From Ehretia macrophylla (Eukaryota > Streptophyta > Magnoliopsida > Boraginales > Ehretiaceae): DNA of 64,000 nucleotides. The position numbers and the translations under genes are program-made. The stretch covers positions 11,771,001-11,835,000 of the forward strand of contig CM075768.1 in NCBI GenBank assembly GCA_037974665.1, given 5' to 3'. The notes beneath the pieces were generated by a model that was not told where the DNA came from, did not search any database, and worked only from the letters and a program-made list of their open reading frames with translations. Below, in pieces: positions 20,294 through 32,350 of the stretch (positions within the stretch are counted from its first letter, which is position 1; each line of letters begins with the position of its first letter).

Positions 20294-20810
20294 CTATCAA
20301 CTCTTTAAGGAAAGGCATCGAGCGAGAGAGAGGGACTAGGATAGCAACAACATAGGATGCTTTCGTCACAACTAGGATAACAACAAAGTAGGTTGCTTCC
20401 GTCACAACAGTAATATCAAGTATAACAGATAGTCATGTAGACAATTGCATGTATATAACATTTGATATGCCACTTTAAATATCATATCATAAGCAAGGAC
20501 AAGTAATGTACTTAGAAGTAACAAGTTTAGAAGCTATATTCATAACTCAACTAGTAGCAAAGGATTAAGCGACATATAGAAGTTAGCAACTACATCGTAC
20601 CCCAAGCCGTGGCATAAAACCACAATTAAATTCCACTATGATAATCTAGGGTTCGATATGGTTCTAACGCTTTCGACTGTGCCCCAATCAGACACCGGTA
20701 GCTTCCGGAATCACTAAAATAAGTTCGTTGTGCGAAACTGTCAAACTGGTAAACCCTAGGAAAACTGGTCGATCGGTGCTAGGGGGTCTTCCGCCCGAAG
20801 CCCCACCAGT
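19404..20810 (-). repeat. Tek-C 3' LTR, outer part
   Basis: It starts TGTCACGCCTCGACTCG on the plus strand, like the TGTCACGCCCCGACCC of Tek-F. It stops at the CCAGT that is the left target site of Tek-B (20806-20810). It includes a TA microsatellite. Small open frames such as the minus-strand one near 19850-20155 are not coding. Confidence 0.75.
20251..20292. repeat. TA microsatellite
   Basis: About 21 TA units within the outer part of the Tek-C LTR. Confidence 0.9.
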
Positions 20811-23249
20811 TGTGAAATCCTAGATTTCATCTATACGTGAAATTGTGTGTTTTGACCTGTATATGTGTCATCTGAGTTAGAATGTGCTAATTCTGTTATT
20901 TATACTCCTATTACATGCTATGTGAGAATTCATGAAAGTTTCGTAAAAATCGGCATTGAAAATTTTATCGACGAGTTTTGTGAATAGTATTTTTGAAACA
21001 TGTCTGCTAAAATTTTGAAACTAGTCTTTTTAGTGTTTGAAAACCTAGTCCTCGGATATTAATAGACCCATGTTTAATTAAAACGGATTTTAATTCAGAT
21101 TACGAATTTCAAAGGCTTTTACACATTCTTTTGCAAAAATTGAGTTTTATAGCTATTTGTATGTATATGTATGCATATGAAAATGTTGTCACCTATTCTT
21201 GAACTACTAAATATAGTATATATGATAGATATATATGTAAGTATGCAAAATAGTCTAAAATACAATTAAAAGATTAGAAAATACAATTAAAAGACTAAAA
21301 TTGGCAACTTTGACTTGGCTTTAGTTATTTGACTTTGCATATATATACATAATACATACAATATATTATATAACAAACCTCAAAACACCTAAAACATACA
21401 CACACATGGCCGAAACATCATAGGGAGAAAAAGAGATTTTTTCAACTATTTTTCAAAGCAATTTTTGCATAGAAGTTGCAATCCAAGGCCAAATCTTGTC
21501 ATCCAAAGTTAGATTTTTCTTGTTGGGCATCCATTGCACACATTTCTAACTTCATTTGGCATCAAAGGTGAGAGAAAAATTCTAGATCTAAGAATGCTAT
21601 TCTTTGTCAATTTCATATAACTGTATTTTTATCCGATGTTTTGTTGAATTGTCTTTAGATTATTGCTCAGTAGTTGCCAAGGATCATTTATATGTATTTA
21701 TAGCTGTTTTGATCGGTAGTAGCATATATTTCTATTTTTCAGGTATTAAAGTTGAGTTATTGGTTCATTGTTGAATAATTGTTGTTGTAGTGGTTGGAAT
21801 TGATTGGTTGTTGCTTCTAAAAGTTTGTTAATTAAGCGGTAGTAATGTTGTAATGCCAAAATTTTCATTGGGATGTCGTAGCAAAAGTCTGGAAATTTCA
21901 GCCTAGATGCATTGCAAAATTAGGGTTGTTGGACTTGATTTGGATGGCTTTTGGTTGGTTTCCTATGGGGCTAATGTAGTTGCATTTGTGGTGGAGTGAT
22001 AGGAAGTGGTTTGGAGGTTATTGAATTAGCAGAATGTAAATTATGAATTTTAAAAGTTTGTGTAGTCTTTCTTTGAAATGTTGAAATGTTGTTTTGGTTG
22101 TTGGGTGGTGTTTGTGTTGTTGTTTCTTGAGTTATTGTAAGGTAGGTTCGGGTTGAATGCATGTTTAAGTGTATGTTGGGTTGCCTACTTTGTCATCTAA
22201 CTTAGTTGTTTTAGTTGTTAATTGATGTTATGTTGATTTGGATGTTATTAACTGATTGATGATTGATGATGATCTAGATGATAACCTACTTTGTTGTCTT
22301 ACCAGAATATGAGATGTTTATGATTATTGTCATGAGTCTTGATAGTGTGTGCCACCTCTCGGGCAGCGTTGGGTTGATAACGACATGACTATCATAGACT
22401 ACCCCCAGCTCGCATGGGCGGAGATGCCATGGAAGGAGGGGCTAGATGAGGTACCTCGGTTATGTATTATGGGAGTTATAAGAAGATGGTTGAGATTGTG
22501 ATGGCGTATGGAGCTACACCAACTAGTGTATCCTTTCACATTGAATGGCTATTTATGTGGTTGAATTGAAATATTGATGTTAATGAAGTTATTGATATTA
22601 TTGCTCATAGGATGATATCCCAAAGGGTAAAGTAAATGTTTTCAAAAGATCTTTCGAATTCTCACTGAGGTTTGTTATATATAAGCTCACCCTCATTTGT
22701 TTATTGTCATAAGGTGTAACTGAACTAGACCTAGGGTACGTCTCTCAAAAAGCTGAGTCTGTGCCTTTTGTGGATGTGTCTTATGTGCCCGAGTCCTATC
22801 CTTGATGTTGTGGATGAAGTTTTATTTTGATGACTTGTATATTAGAACATGTGGTATTGTATTTACTTTGAGGTCATATTGTATAGGATATTATAAAGAT
22901 AGTGGAACATATAATGCTAGTTTAGTTGTCTTACTTTTGGAACTTGAATAGGTTGCTAGACTAGCGTTATAAATGTATGTTATGCATGTGTATGGTTTGG
23001 AGTGTAGTTGATGTTGGAACGGAGGCGTATAACCTATGGATGAACTGTTGAATGATTGTTTAATAATATGGAAATGGTTGTGTTATATGTTGTTGAAATA
23101 ATTGTGGAGTTGTTGTTGATCTTTGGAGTTGGTTGTATGAGTTATAAAGGGTTGGTTTAGAGCCCTGATGTACGTGTTACAGTCGTTATATTGCCAAAAT
23201 TTCGTTGCGTCCTGATTGATTGTAAGTGGGGTCGAGTTGGGGCGTGACA
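20811..23249 (+). repeat. Tek-B 5' LTR
   Basis: 2439 bp from TGTGAAATCC to GGCGTGACA. It aligns along its length with 40797-43229. It contains no meaningful ORF. Read on the minus strand, its end resembles the TGTCACGCC ends of Tek-C and Tek-F. Confidence 0.9.
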
Positions 23250-23255
23250 TTTAAG

Positions 23256-23267
23256 TGGTATCAGAGC
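23256..23267 (+). other. Tek-B primer binding site (tRNA-iMet)
   Basis: TGGTATCAGAGC lies six bases after the 5' LTR. It is complementary to the 3' end of initiator methionine tRNA. Confidence 0.9.
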
Positions 23268-23512
23268 GCATGTTTAGTAGTCAGCCGGGTTATTCTCGGA
23301 ATGTGGGTAATGGGCTTAGCATGAAAGTATGTATGAAATGAAAGAAAAGTGAATTATGTGTTAATGTGATTATATGATTAACTGGTTTACGTGCCTACGT
23401 GATTAATACTTATGTGACTTGTGTGCCTTACATGAGTTTTGTTGCCTATGTGCTATAAATTGTCTATAGCCGGTCTATGTGTTATAACCTGTGCTAACTC
23501 TTTGATAGTAGA

Positions 23513-24744
23513 ATGGCAGGACGACCGAGAACCCGTAGTAGGCCTGAGGAAGTTAATGAGGCATCGGGGAGTGCGACACAGGGCCGCCGTGATCAGGGGT
23601 ATGATCGTTTAGCTATGGCTATAGATAGAATGACTGAGGTTATGGCAGGGTAGGCACAAATCTTAGCAGGGCAGGCTGCTCAGGCACATATGGTGCAGAA
23701 TCAGTTACAGAATGTACAGGGAGGTTACTGGGGGGTAGTCTACTTAAGGAATTTCTTGGGTATTTTCCACCGAGGTTCCAAGGTGAACCCGATGATCGGA
23801 AAACCGAGTCCTGGATCAACAAAGTGGAGAAGATATTTGACCCCCTTGGTTATACGGATGAGAGGAAGGTCATCTTTGCGATGTATCTGTTTGATGATGA
23901 GGCTACGGAGTGGTGGCGTACCGTGAGATCTGATTGGGAAGCACGGGGTACTCCCTATGTCTGGGATACTTTTCTTAGGGCGTTTCGGACCAAGTATATT
24001 CCCAGGATTACACGTGAATGTAGGGAGGCGGAGTTCACATCTCTGATTCAGGATAGTTATACTGTGGCCCAATATGAGGCCAACTTTACCAGGTTGTCCC
24101 GGTATGCATCGGAGTTTGTGTCAGATCAGGAAAGGAAGACCCGGAGGTTTATTTTGGGTCTAAGGCCCGAGATTCAGGATGCAATGGCCTTGATACAGTA
24201 CAATGAGTTTACGGAGGCCTTTAATGCGGCATCTAGGTTGGAGAAGAGGAAAGGGGAACATGTTGTTTCTAGTTAGGCCAACAAGAGGCCGTTTCAGCCA
24301 CAGGGACAACAGGTCATGTATAGGCCTGCAGTGCAGCAGAGTGGTTACAGGCCCCTAGTGCAGCAGGGTTCTTTTACACTTCAGGGGCAACAAGGTTTCT
24401 TTAGGCCCCAGTTTCAGCAGGGATCTTATCAGGCACAGTCACAGTATAAGCCAGCCCAATCTTAGGGTTAGTACAGGACTAGTGTTGTAAGACCTCAGCA
24501 GTAGGTTGGTTTAGCTGCTTATCCAGCTTTCAGTTCTTCAGGAGGCAGCGTTAGTGCTCCATCACTACAGTGTACTTATTGTAAACGTAAGGGTCATTTG
24601 GAGGCCGATTGTCGGGCAAAGGTAGGGACATGTTTGGGTTGCGACAACAACCAACACAGGGCGAGAGATTGTCCTAGATATCAGGGTTCTAAGGGTCCGC
24701 CAGCAGTCCAGCATTATCAGGGTAAACCTGCAGGCAGTGCACCT
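23513..24744 (+). pseudogene. Tek-B gag (capsid and two zinc knuckles)
   Basis: The ATG at 23513 opens MAGRPRTRSRPEEVNEASG, typical of Tekay gag N-termini. A TAG at 23651 and a frameshift at the G6 run (23728-23733) follow. The capsid then reads on in frame from about 23734: FQGEPDD, WINKVEKIFDPLGYTDERKV, LFDDEATEWW and YEANFTRLSRYASEFV, closing at a TAG (24274). A Gln-rich linker with TAG codons at 24463, 24469 and 24502 leads to two CCHC knuckles, CTYCKRKGHLEADC and CLGCDNNQHRARDC. Gag packages the RNA and builds the particle. Every visible stop is a TAG where a Gln codon fits. Confidence 0.85.
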
Positions 24745-25110
24745 CAGCAGCAGCAGGTTCAGGCTCGGGCCTACGCAATAGACTTGGAGGAGATACATGA
24801 GGCAACGACAGTTGTGGAAGGTAACTTTCTTATGCTCAATCAACTTGTTAAAGTGTTGATTGATTCTGGTGCTATACATTCTTTCATTACACCTACCTGT
24901 GTACAACGTGTTAATATGCAACCTGAAAGATTACCTTATGTGGTTGAGATTAGTACTTTTTTGACTGATAAATATGTGACTGGCTTAGTGTGTAAAGATT
25001 GTAAAATACATGTTAACGGTCAGGATTTTCCTTCGGACCTTATCTTATTTCCTATCCGGGGGTATGATGTTATCTTGGGTATGGACTGGCTTTCTAACTA
25101 TAATGCTTAG
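24745..25110 (+). pseudogene. Tek-B protease
   Basis: The region encodes a retropepsin-like domain: ARAYAIDLEEIHEATTVVEG, then VLIDSGAIHSFI (the active site, where relatives have DSGATHSFI or DTGATHSFI) and GYDVILGMDWLSNYNA. The Thr next to the catalytic motif is Ile here, another C-to-T type change. The frame ends at TAG 25108-25110, where Gln is expected in NAQLNYR. Confidence 0.8.
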
Positions 25111-26048
25111 TTAAACTATAGAACAAATGTAGTATAGTTTCGGTTGTCAGAACAACTAGTGGTTGAGGTAGCGGGGAACTGGGATACTAAGACGAGTTTT
25201 ATTATCTTATCAACTAAAGCTTAATAGCTGGTAAGTAAGGGGTGTTCAGGGTATCTATCTTATTTGATCAACAAGCCATCTGATAAGATAAAGTTGGATG
25301 AAGTTCTGATAATTCGGGAATATCCCAATGTATTTCCTGAGGAGTTGACAGGGTTGCCGCTAGAGAGAGAAATTGAGTTTGTGATCAACTTGCTACCCGG
25401 TACTCAACCTATTTCTAAATCAGCATATCGGATAGCACCAGTTGAGCTTAAGGAGCTGAAAACTCAGTTGCATGAGTTATTAGAGAAGGGTTTTATTCAG
25501 CAAAGTTCTTCACCGTGGGGAGCACCCATTTTATTTGTGAAGAAGAAGGATAATACCTTGAGATTGTGTATTAATTATCGTGGTTTGAATCAGGTGACCA
25601 TCAAGAACAAGTATCATTTGCCATTGATTGATGAGTTGTTTGATCAACTTCAGGAAGCCAAAGTCTACTCTAAATTTGACTTGAGCCAGGGGTATTATCA
25701 GCTTCGGATCCGTACGAAGGATGTTCCAAAGTCTGCTTTCAGGACTTGGTACGGGCATTACAAATTTGTAGTTATGCCCTTTGGACTAACTAACGCATCA
25801 ACAACATTCATGGATCTTATGCATCGAGTCTTTCAGCCATACTTGGACCAGTTCGTGGTAATCTTTATTAATGATATCTTGGTTTATTCTAAGATTGAAT
25901 CGGAGCACGAACAACATCTACGGCTTGTCCTACAGAAGCTTTAGGAGCATCAGTTGTTTGCGAAGTTCAGTAAATGTGAATTCTGGCTACAACAGATATC
26001 TTTTCTTGGCCTTGTGATTACACAGAAAGGTATTTCAGTAGATCCCAC
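25111..26048 (+). pseudogene. Tek-B reverse transcriptase, 5' part
   Basis: Stops at 25135, 25222, 25225 and 25942 interrupt an otherwise clear [48 protein letters not shown] and [11 protein letters not shown]. The active site reads [13 protein letters not shown]: the first Asp of F-I-D-D is Asn (GAT to AAT), which alone would inactivate the enzyme. The domain breaks off at 26048 after ISVDPT, where the Athila LTR begins. Confidence 0.85.
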
Positions 26049-26376
26049 TGATGTGACTGTATTTGCAGCACTCAAACCTTGGTATTTTTACTATATTTGC
26101 ATCTTAACTTAAGGATAATTGCAACATTTTGATACTTTCGATGCAATGTAGAAGAATACCGAAAAATGAATGTTCAGGACCAAAACTATCCAAAATGCAA
26201 GTCAAGAAGTGGACAATGGGGAAAACATGCAGAATGGTGGAAGAATGAAGTCCTTAGAGTCGAAATTTGGCCGAAACTAGCGCGTAATCAGACTCGAAAC
26301 GCTGAAAATAGCTCGAAAATGCCTCGGTCAATGCTCGGTCAAAAGTCAAAACTCTAGCCCAGAAAGTCAACAAAAA

Positions 26377-26562
26377 GGCGCTCGAGCGCCCTGTGCAGAA
26401 AATTCCATAACATTCCAGAAGAAAACATGTATCGCGAAATGAGCCATTGGAGCATACGCCCGTTCGAGCGCACCCTCAAAACGTTCCAGAATCGCCACGT
26501 GGTAGCGTGTCCACTGTTGAAGACCAAGCGCGCTCGAGCGCGCCAAACGGGCGCTCGAGCGC
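26377..26562. promoter_or_regulatory. cluster of CTCGAG-centred palindromes upstream of the TATA box
   Basis: GGCGCTCGAGCGCC (26377-26390), a degenerate copy near 26460, GCGCGCTCGAGCGCGC (26528-26543) and GCGCTCGAGCGC (26551-26562) are perfect or near-perfect palindromes. They lie within 200 bp before the TATA box, which makes them candidate factor-binding sites. Function is inferred from position only. Confidence 0.45.
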
Positions 26563-26579
26563 GCCTCTGAAATTTTGTC

Positions 26580-26587
26580 TATAAATA
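26580..26587 (+). promoter_or_regulatory. TATA box of Athila LTR 1
   Basis: TATAAATA in TTTGTCTATAAATAGCC. The same phrase is found in the other two Athila LTRs. Confidence 0.6.
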
Positions 26588-27819
26588 GCCCTCCTCCTTC
26601 CAAAAAATGTTAATTAATTTGGAATAGTGCCAAGCTTTTTGGTATAATTTCGAGTTAATTCTAGTTAATATTAGTGGTAGTTGTAATTAATTAATTAGTA
26701 GGATGCGGGGGAAGTCCCACCTAAGTGGTTATTATTCGGGAAAATTTTGCTCGAATAACCACTTTTAGGGAAAAATTCGACCCAAGTAGTTATCATCCGG
26801 GGGAGGTTCTGCCTGAATAGCTTTTAATAGGAAGGCTTTTATTTTGGGGGAAAATTCATCCCTAATAGTTCTTATTCGGGGAAAATTAGTTCCGCCCGAA
26901 TAGCTATTTGGCGTCGGACCTCTGCTCAAATTTCAGAAGGCAGAAATACAAAGTCGTCATATCGGGGGAGCCTTTCTTGACTCTTTTATTTGTACTACTT
27001 GTATTTATTATTATGTCTGAGTAGAGTTATTTATCTAGAGAAGGATATTGTAAATGATGGTCTTTTAATATATGGTCTCGGATTCAATTTATTTAATTAT
27101 ATTACAATATATGACTTGCTTTAAATTCAATACTGTCTTTTATACATAATGCTTTTCAGTAGATGTTATGAATTCTTTACTTATTATCTTTCATACGTAA
27201 TGCTTTCAGTAGACGTTATGATAGCATTACTTTCATGTCATATATTCATGCCTTAATAGTGAATCAAATAGCTTGACAACCTTAGATTCCATGAACTATA
27301 GGTTGTACCATAATTCTAGTCCAAGTAAGGAGAAGTTAATGATTTAGTTGAAATAGACCTTTTACACCAGGTTACAAGGACAATTCCATACTATGGCTCC
27401 AATGCTCGTAAATGGCACAGAACCTACATCAGAGTTAGTAATCGAAATTTTAATAGGCTAAGTAATTAAATAGGTTAAAGCTTGTAGCTTAACCTCTTGC
27501 ATAGGACTAGAGAACTTGAATGCCGAACCTATATTGACTGCCTTTTTGCATATCCATCCCCCTAGATTCCTTACCCTCATATTCCACTAATACTTAGTTA
27601 GTTTAATTTAGTTGTAGTATAACCAAACACCCTGTACAAACTGTCACTTACCGCTTTAACACTTTCATACTTTACTTCACCAACTTGCTAACGCGCTTCC
27701 CTATGGTACAATTCCACACTCATAGCACACAACACTGCAAAGATCTGTGCACTTGCAGGTATTTAAACTTGGTTGTTTTACACTGATTTTTATACATACA
27801 ACTGATCACATCAAGTTTT

Positions 27820-27837
27820 TGGCGCTGTTTCCGGGGA
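27820..27837 (+). other. Ath-1 primer binding site (tRNA-Asp type)
   Basis: TGGCGCTGTTTCCGGGGA, six bases after the LTR, matches the Athila-type PBS (TGGCGCCGTTGCCGGGGA) with two changes. The leader to the gag ATG at 28297 is about 460 bp and non-coding. Confidence 0.8.
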
Positions 27838-28296
27838 TGCACGGTCTAGTTGAGTTTTTGAATTAAATTGTGAACTTGTTTTAAGTGTTGTAATTATTGG
27901 CTATATCTGTTAAATTGTATAAATTCTACTTGTAAAGTATATTGCATATAGTTTATAAATTTGTATATTGTTTGTATAATACTTGCAGATAAACTATTTA
28001 TATTATGCTTTGTTAAAATAGCTTGCATATATACTTAGCTTAATTTCTGTTTTTCATTTAAGTACTTAGTTTAATTTCCGTATTTACTTCAGTACTTAGT
28101 TTACTTTCTGCCTTTATTTGGAGTACATAGTTTACTTTCTGTATTTAGTTAATATACTTTAGCATATTTTCTGTCTTTACTTCTAGGACTTAGCTTTAGT
28201 TTATTTTGCATGCACGGGCGTCGTTCCTTAAATCTGGAACTCGTCTAGTTTGATCCCGAGCCCCAGAAAACTCCGTGAAGGAGAGTCCAAGTTCCG

Positions 28297-30206
28297 ATGG
28301 CGGAACAAGAAGGAAATATTCAAAACATACCGCCTCTTCCTATAGCTCAATCTGTTAACCGACCCGTTAATCGACCTGTTGACCCCCAAATGACTCTTCG
28401 TCTACATTTTTCTCCAGGCGATTACAACCCTGAATTTGCCATAGCCCCACCGGCTCTTGGCAATGTTAACTTTGAGCTTAAGACAGGGACCATTTCAATT
28501 TTTCCTTCCTTTTACGGGAAGAGCAATGAAAGCACTCATGCTCATATCATACAATTCTTGGAAGCATGTTCTATGTTTTACATCTCTAATGTGAGCCGTG
28601 AGAATATTCAACTGCGTTTGTTTCCATTTTCCTTGAAAGACAAAGCCAAACAATGGCAGACTCATTTAGATGCAGGAGTTATTACATCTTGGGAAGAACT
28701 TGTTCAAAAATTCTTACATAGGTTCTTCCTAATGGCCAGAACTACTACTCTGTGAATAGACATCATGTCATTCGTTCAGTCGGACTTAGAGCTTTTTCAT
28801 GAAGCTTGGGAGAGATTTATTGATCTTAGGAATTAGTGTCCCCATCATGGGTTTGCCCGTTACTAACTCTTGCATTATTTCTTTAAAGGTCTTACACCTC
28901 AGCAGAAAATGATGATAAATGTAATGAGTAATGGAGGTTTCTCTAACCTCACAGCAGACAAAGGTTGGAGTAGAATTGAGAATATAGCTAAAGATTCTCT
29001 TCAGAACACAACTATAGATAAAGAAACTAGAAGCACCCACAACCCCCAAAATAGGGTATTGTTCGAGGTTAGCTCTAACTCTAATGCCCAATTGACCAAC
29101 AAAGTAGATGCCCTAGCACTTCAATTAGAAAATTTCATGTCTCTAGGGTCTACTTCGTCATAACAAACTCCTCAAATTATGGAAGTTTATGCTGTGAGTT
29201 CTGCAGTAGATCACTATACTCTAGATTGTCCAATCAGTTCACAATTTCCTGAATTCATGCAAGAACAAGTCTTCGCCACTCAAGGATATACAAGGAATTA
29301 CAATCCGTATTCTAACACGTATAATCATGGCTGGTGAGACAATCCTGCATTTTCGTGGTGACAAGGAATCATGAGCCTCAGTTTCCTCAACAGAACTATA
29401 AAAAACAAGAAGGAAACTTTGAGCCTCGTTTCCCTCAACAGCAATATCAGAGGCCACAAAACTATAACCCTGCTAGTTTGTACCAAGTTCAGAAAGAACC
29501 GTTCCGAATACAACAGAACAATTTCCCTACTCTTCCTCTTGCACAGTCATCATCTGATGACACATTTGACAAACTCTTACTATTGGTCCAAGTTCAGCAA
29601 CAGTCTATTGCTAAACTTGAGGGACAAATTGGGTAGTTGGCCCAAAATATAAGTAAGAGAGATGAGGGTAAACTCTCGTCTCATACCGTGGAAAACCAAC
29701 GAGGACAATGTAGTAATGTCGCAACTGAGACTGCCCACGAGCATGCTAAAGCCTTAACTACCCTTAGGAGTGGGAAAGTGATAGACAAGGAGGTTAGAAA
29801 GAAAAATAGGGATGTTCCTGAGGAGATAGATGAACCTGAGATCGAGGTTTTAAGTAACAATGTTGATGAATCCCGTAGAAATGAAAACCTAACGGTAGAG
29901 CCTATAGTTGAACCTTCATCCAAGGCACCTTTCCCAACAGCTCTGTCCCGATCGAAGTCGAGTATTAATCCTAACCAACTCAAGGTCTTAAAGCATTTGA
30001 AAAATATTAAAATCAATCTGCCTTTAGTAGAGGTAATCCAACAAATCCCTGCCTATGCCAAATTTATGAAGGATTTGTGTGTGAAAAGAGACAGAACAAC
30101 TCTATTCCTAAGACAGTCTATCTTGCTGAAAAGGTTAGTAGCATCTGCACTAGAGGGTTGCCTTAGAAATGCAGTGACCCAGGAGCTTTCACGATTCCAT
30201 TTTTAA
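28297..30206 (+). pseudogene. Ath-1 gag
   Basis: The ATG at 28297 opens MAEQEGNIQNIPPLPIAQS. The capsid has FYGKSNE, LFPFSLKDKAKQW and TSWEELVQKFLHRFF, the usual Athila pattern. Stops include a TGA after TTTL (the sister copy has CGA) and a TAG in RN*CPHHGF, where the sister copy has CAG. Near 29190 the zinc knuckle is lost: YAVSSAVDHYTLDC replaces the C-x2-C of Ath-3 (CDVCSAVDHSTLDC). A frameshift near 29340 moves the Gln-rich tail (QNYKKQEGNFEPRFPQQQYQ) to another frame, which then runs open to 30206 through a charged linker leading into protease. Confidence 0.85.
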
Positions 30207-31900
30207 TCAATGACCAGTGGGTAGAAAGCGCCTTACTAGACTGAGGATCTAGTGTTAACCTAATCCCTAACATAGTTTACCAAAGGCTAGGTCTTGGAGA
30301 GTTGACACCAACAAATATAACCCTCCAATTGGCAAATAGATCTGAGCGGAGACCTCGAGGTATTGTAGAGGATGTCCTAGTCAAAATAGGAGAATTTCTG
30401 TTCCCAGTGGATTTCATTGTGTTAGATATGGACTTAGGCCCTGATAACAAGAATACCACTCTCGTCTTATTAGATAGACATTTCCTAGCAACAGTTGAGG
30501 TTGTTATTTACTGTAGGACGGGAATGATAGAACTAACATTTGGGAACATGAGAACGAAATTAAGGGTTATTGATGCAGCCAACAAGTTGGACCAAGATGA
30601 GGAAGAAGAATGCTTCCATGTTGATACCATTGACTCATGCATAGATGAGTTTGCCCAATCACTCTTGTTTCCTAATGAGGAGATAGCCGAACTTGAATGA
30701 CTATTGTTTGAATGCGATATTTCACTTGAAATGGTCGCCTCTGCTTCCGTTGTTGTTGATCCATATAAGGATGATCAAGTAACAACTCATTTCCCTGAAG
30801 CCTCAAATTGTCCTACAATTGAGTCTCCACCAGCGTTGGAACTCAAAACCTTGCCCTAACATCTTAAATATGCCTACTTAGGACCTGATGAGACCCTACC
30901 AGTCATTATTGCCTTGGATTTGACTCTCGAGCATAAAGACAATAAAGGTCCTAAGTACGCATAAACATGTGATAGGTTGGACAATTTCTGACTTGAAAGG
31001 AATTTATCCCTCTATGTGTATGCACAAATTCATCTCGAGGAAGGAGTTACTCCTTCTCGAGAATTTCAGAGAAGACCAAACCCAAAGATTGGTGATGTCA
31101 TCCACAAAGAGATCATCAAGTTGCTTGATGTGGGTATTATATACCCAATTTCTGACAGTCCATGGGTAAGTCCGGTACAAGTGGTACCTAAGAAATCTGG
31201 GATTACAGTGGTCCCGAACGACAAAGATGAGCTAATCTCTACACGAACCACTACTGGGTGGCGTGTATGCATTGACTATAAAAAGCTTAACTCCAAGACA
31301 AGGAAAGACTACTTCCCTTTACCCTTCCTTGACCAAGTCCTAGAAAGAGTAGCCGGACAAGGCTACTACTGCTTTTTGGATGGGTATTTGGGATACAATC
31401 AAATCTTAGTCTTTCCTAAAGATCAGGAAAAGACTACATTCACTTGTCCTTATAGGACCTTTGAATTCAGACGCATGTCTTTCAGTCTTTGCAACTCCCC
31501 TACGACGTTTTAAAGATGTATGATGGCCTTTTTCTCATATATGATTGAAAAGTTCCTGGAAGTCTTCATGGATGACTTCTCAATGTTTGGAGCTGCCTTC
31601 GATGAGTGCCTTACACATTTTTCACAAGTGCTTGACTGATGTGCTGAAATGAACCTGGTTCTAAGTTGGGAAAAGAGCCATTTTATGGTTAGACAAGGTA
31701 TAGTTCTGGGTCATGTTGTTACACAGGATGGAATCCATGTGGACCCAGCTAAAGTCGAGCTAATAGAAAAGCTGCCCGTACCTAAGATAGTGTGTGATAT
31801 TCGATCATTCCTTGGTCACGCCAGTTTCTATCGACGTTTCATCAAGGACTTCATCCACATAGCCCGACCTCTCTCTAGGCTTCTAGCACAAGATACCTAA
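30207..31900 (+). pseudogene. Ath-1 protease and reverse transcriptase
   Basis: The protease active site is destroyed by a stop: LLD*GSSVNLIP, where Ath-3 has LLDLGFSVNLIP. The downstream protease is recognisable (LQLANRSERRPRGIVEDVL, DLGPDNKNTTLVLL). RT follows, with VCIDYKKLNSKTRKDYF, FLDGYLGYNQI and the active site EVFMDDFSMFG, which is intact. Stops occur after SPTTF (31511), after LD near 31638, and after AQDT. Frameshifts near 30200 and 30960 also interrupt it. Confidence 0.85.
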
Positions 31901-32350
31901 TTCAATTTTGATGACAAGTGCTCAGAAGCTTTTGAGAAGCTTAAATCCTTGCTATCCTCTGCTCCAATCATCCAACGTCCTGATTACAGTCTCCCATTTG
32001 AAATAATATGTGATGCATCAGACTATGTAGTGGGAGCTGTATTAGCCAGCGAAAGGACAAGTTGCCTAATGTAATATATTATGCTAGCAAAACCTTAGAT
32101 GAAGCCGAAAAGAATTATACAACCATTGAAAATGAATTACTAGTTGTAGTTTTCTCCCTGGATAAGTTCAGATCTTACATCCTGGGATCCAAAGTAATAG
32201 TCTACACGGACCACGCGGCTTTGCGGTATTTACTGACCAAAAATGATGCAAAGCCCTGTTTAATCCGTTGGCTATTATTCCTTCAAGAGTTCGACCTTGA
32301 GATCAAGGACAAGAAAAGAAATGAGAACTCTATTACCGATCATCTATAAC
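31901..32350 (+). pseudogene. Ath-1 RNase H
   Basis: The domain continues as [21 protein letters not shown], then shifts frame near 32050. It reads on as [38 protein letters not shown] and a TAA near 32348 in the NSITDHL region. The Glu (ENELL) and the Asp residues (ICDASD, YTDHA) expected for catalysis are visible but lie in two frames. Confidence 0.8.

Larger units (their letters stand above)
26049..27813 (+). repeat. Athila LTR 1 (5' LTR of Ath-1)
   Basis: 1765 bp from TGATGTGACTG to CTGATCACATCA. It holds GCGCTCGAGCGC palindromes upstream of a TATA box and a set of ATTCGGG/CCCGAAT arms downstream. The same features occur in the LTRs at 35734-37501 and 55431-57239. Confidence 0.9.

Noticed and set aside
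21971..22162. 63-codon Thr/Gln/Asn-rich frame
   Set aside because: It lies inside the Tek-B 5' LTR and is not kept open at the matching place in the 3' LTR.
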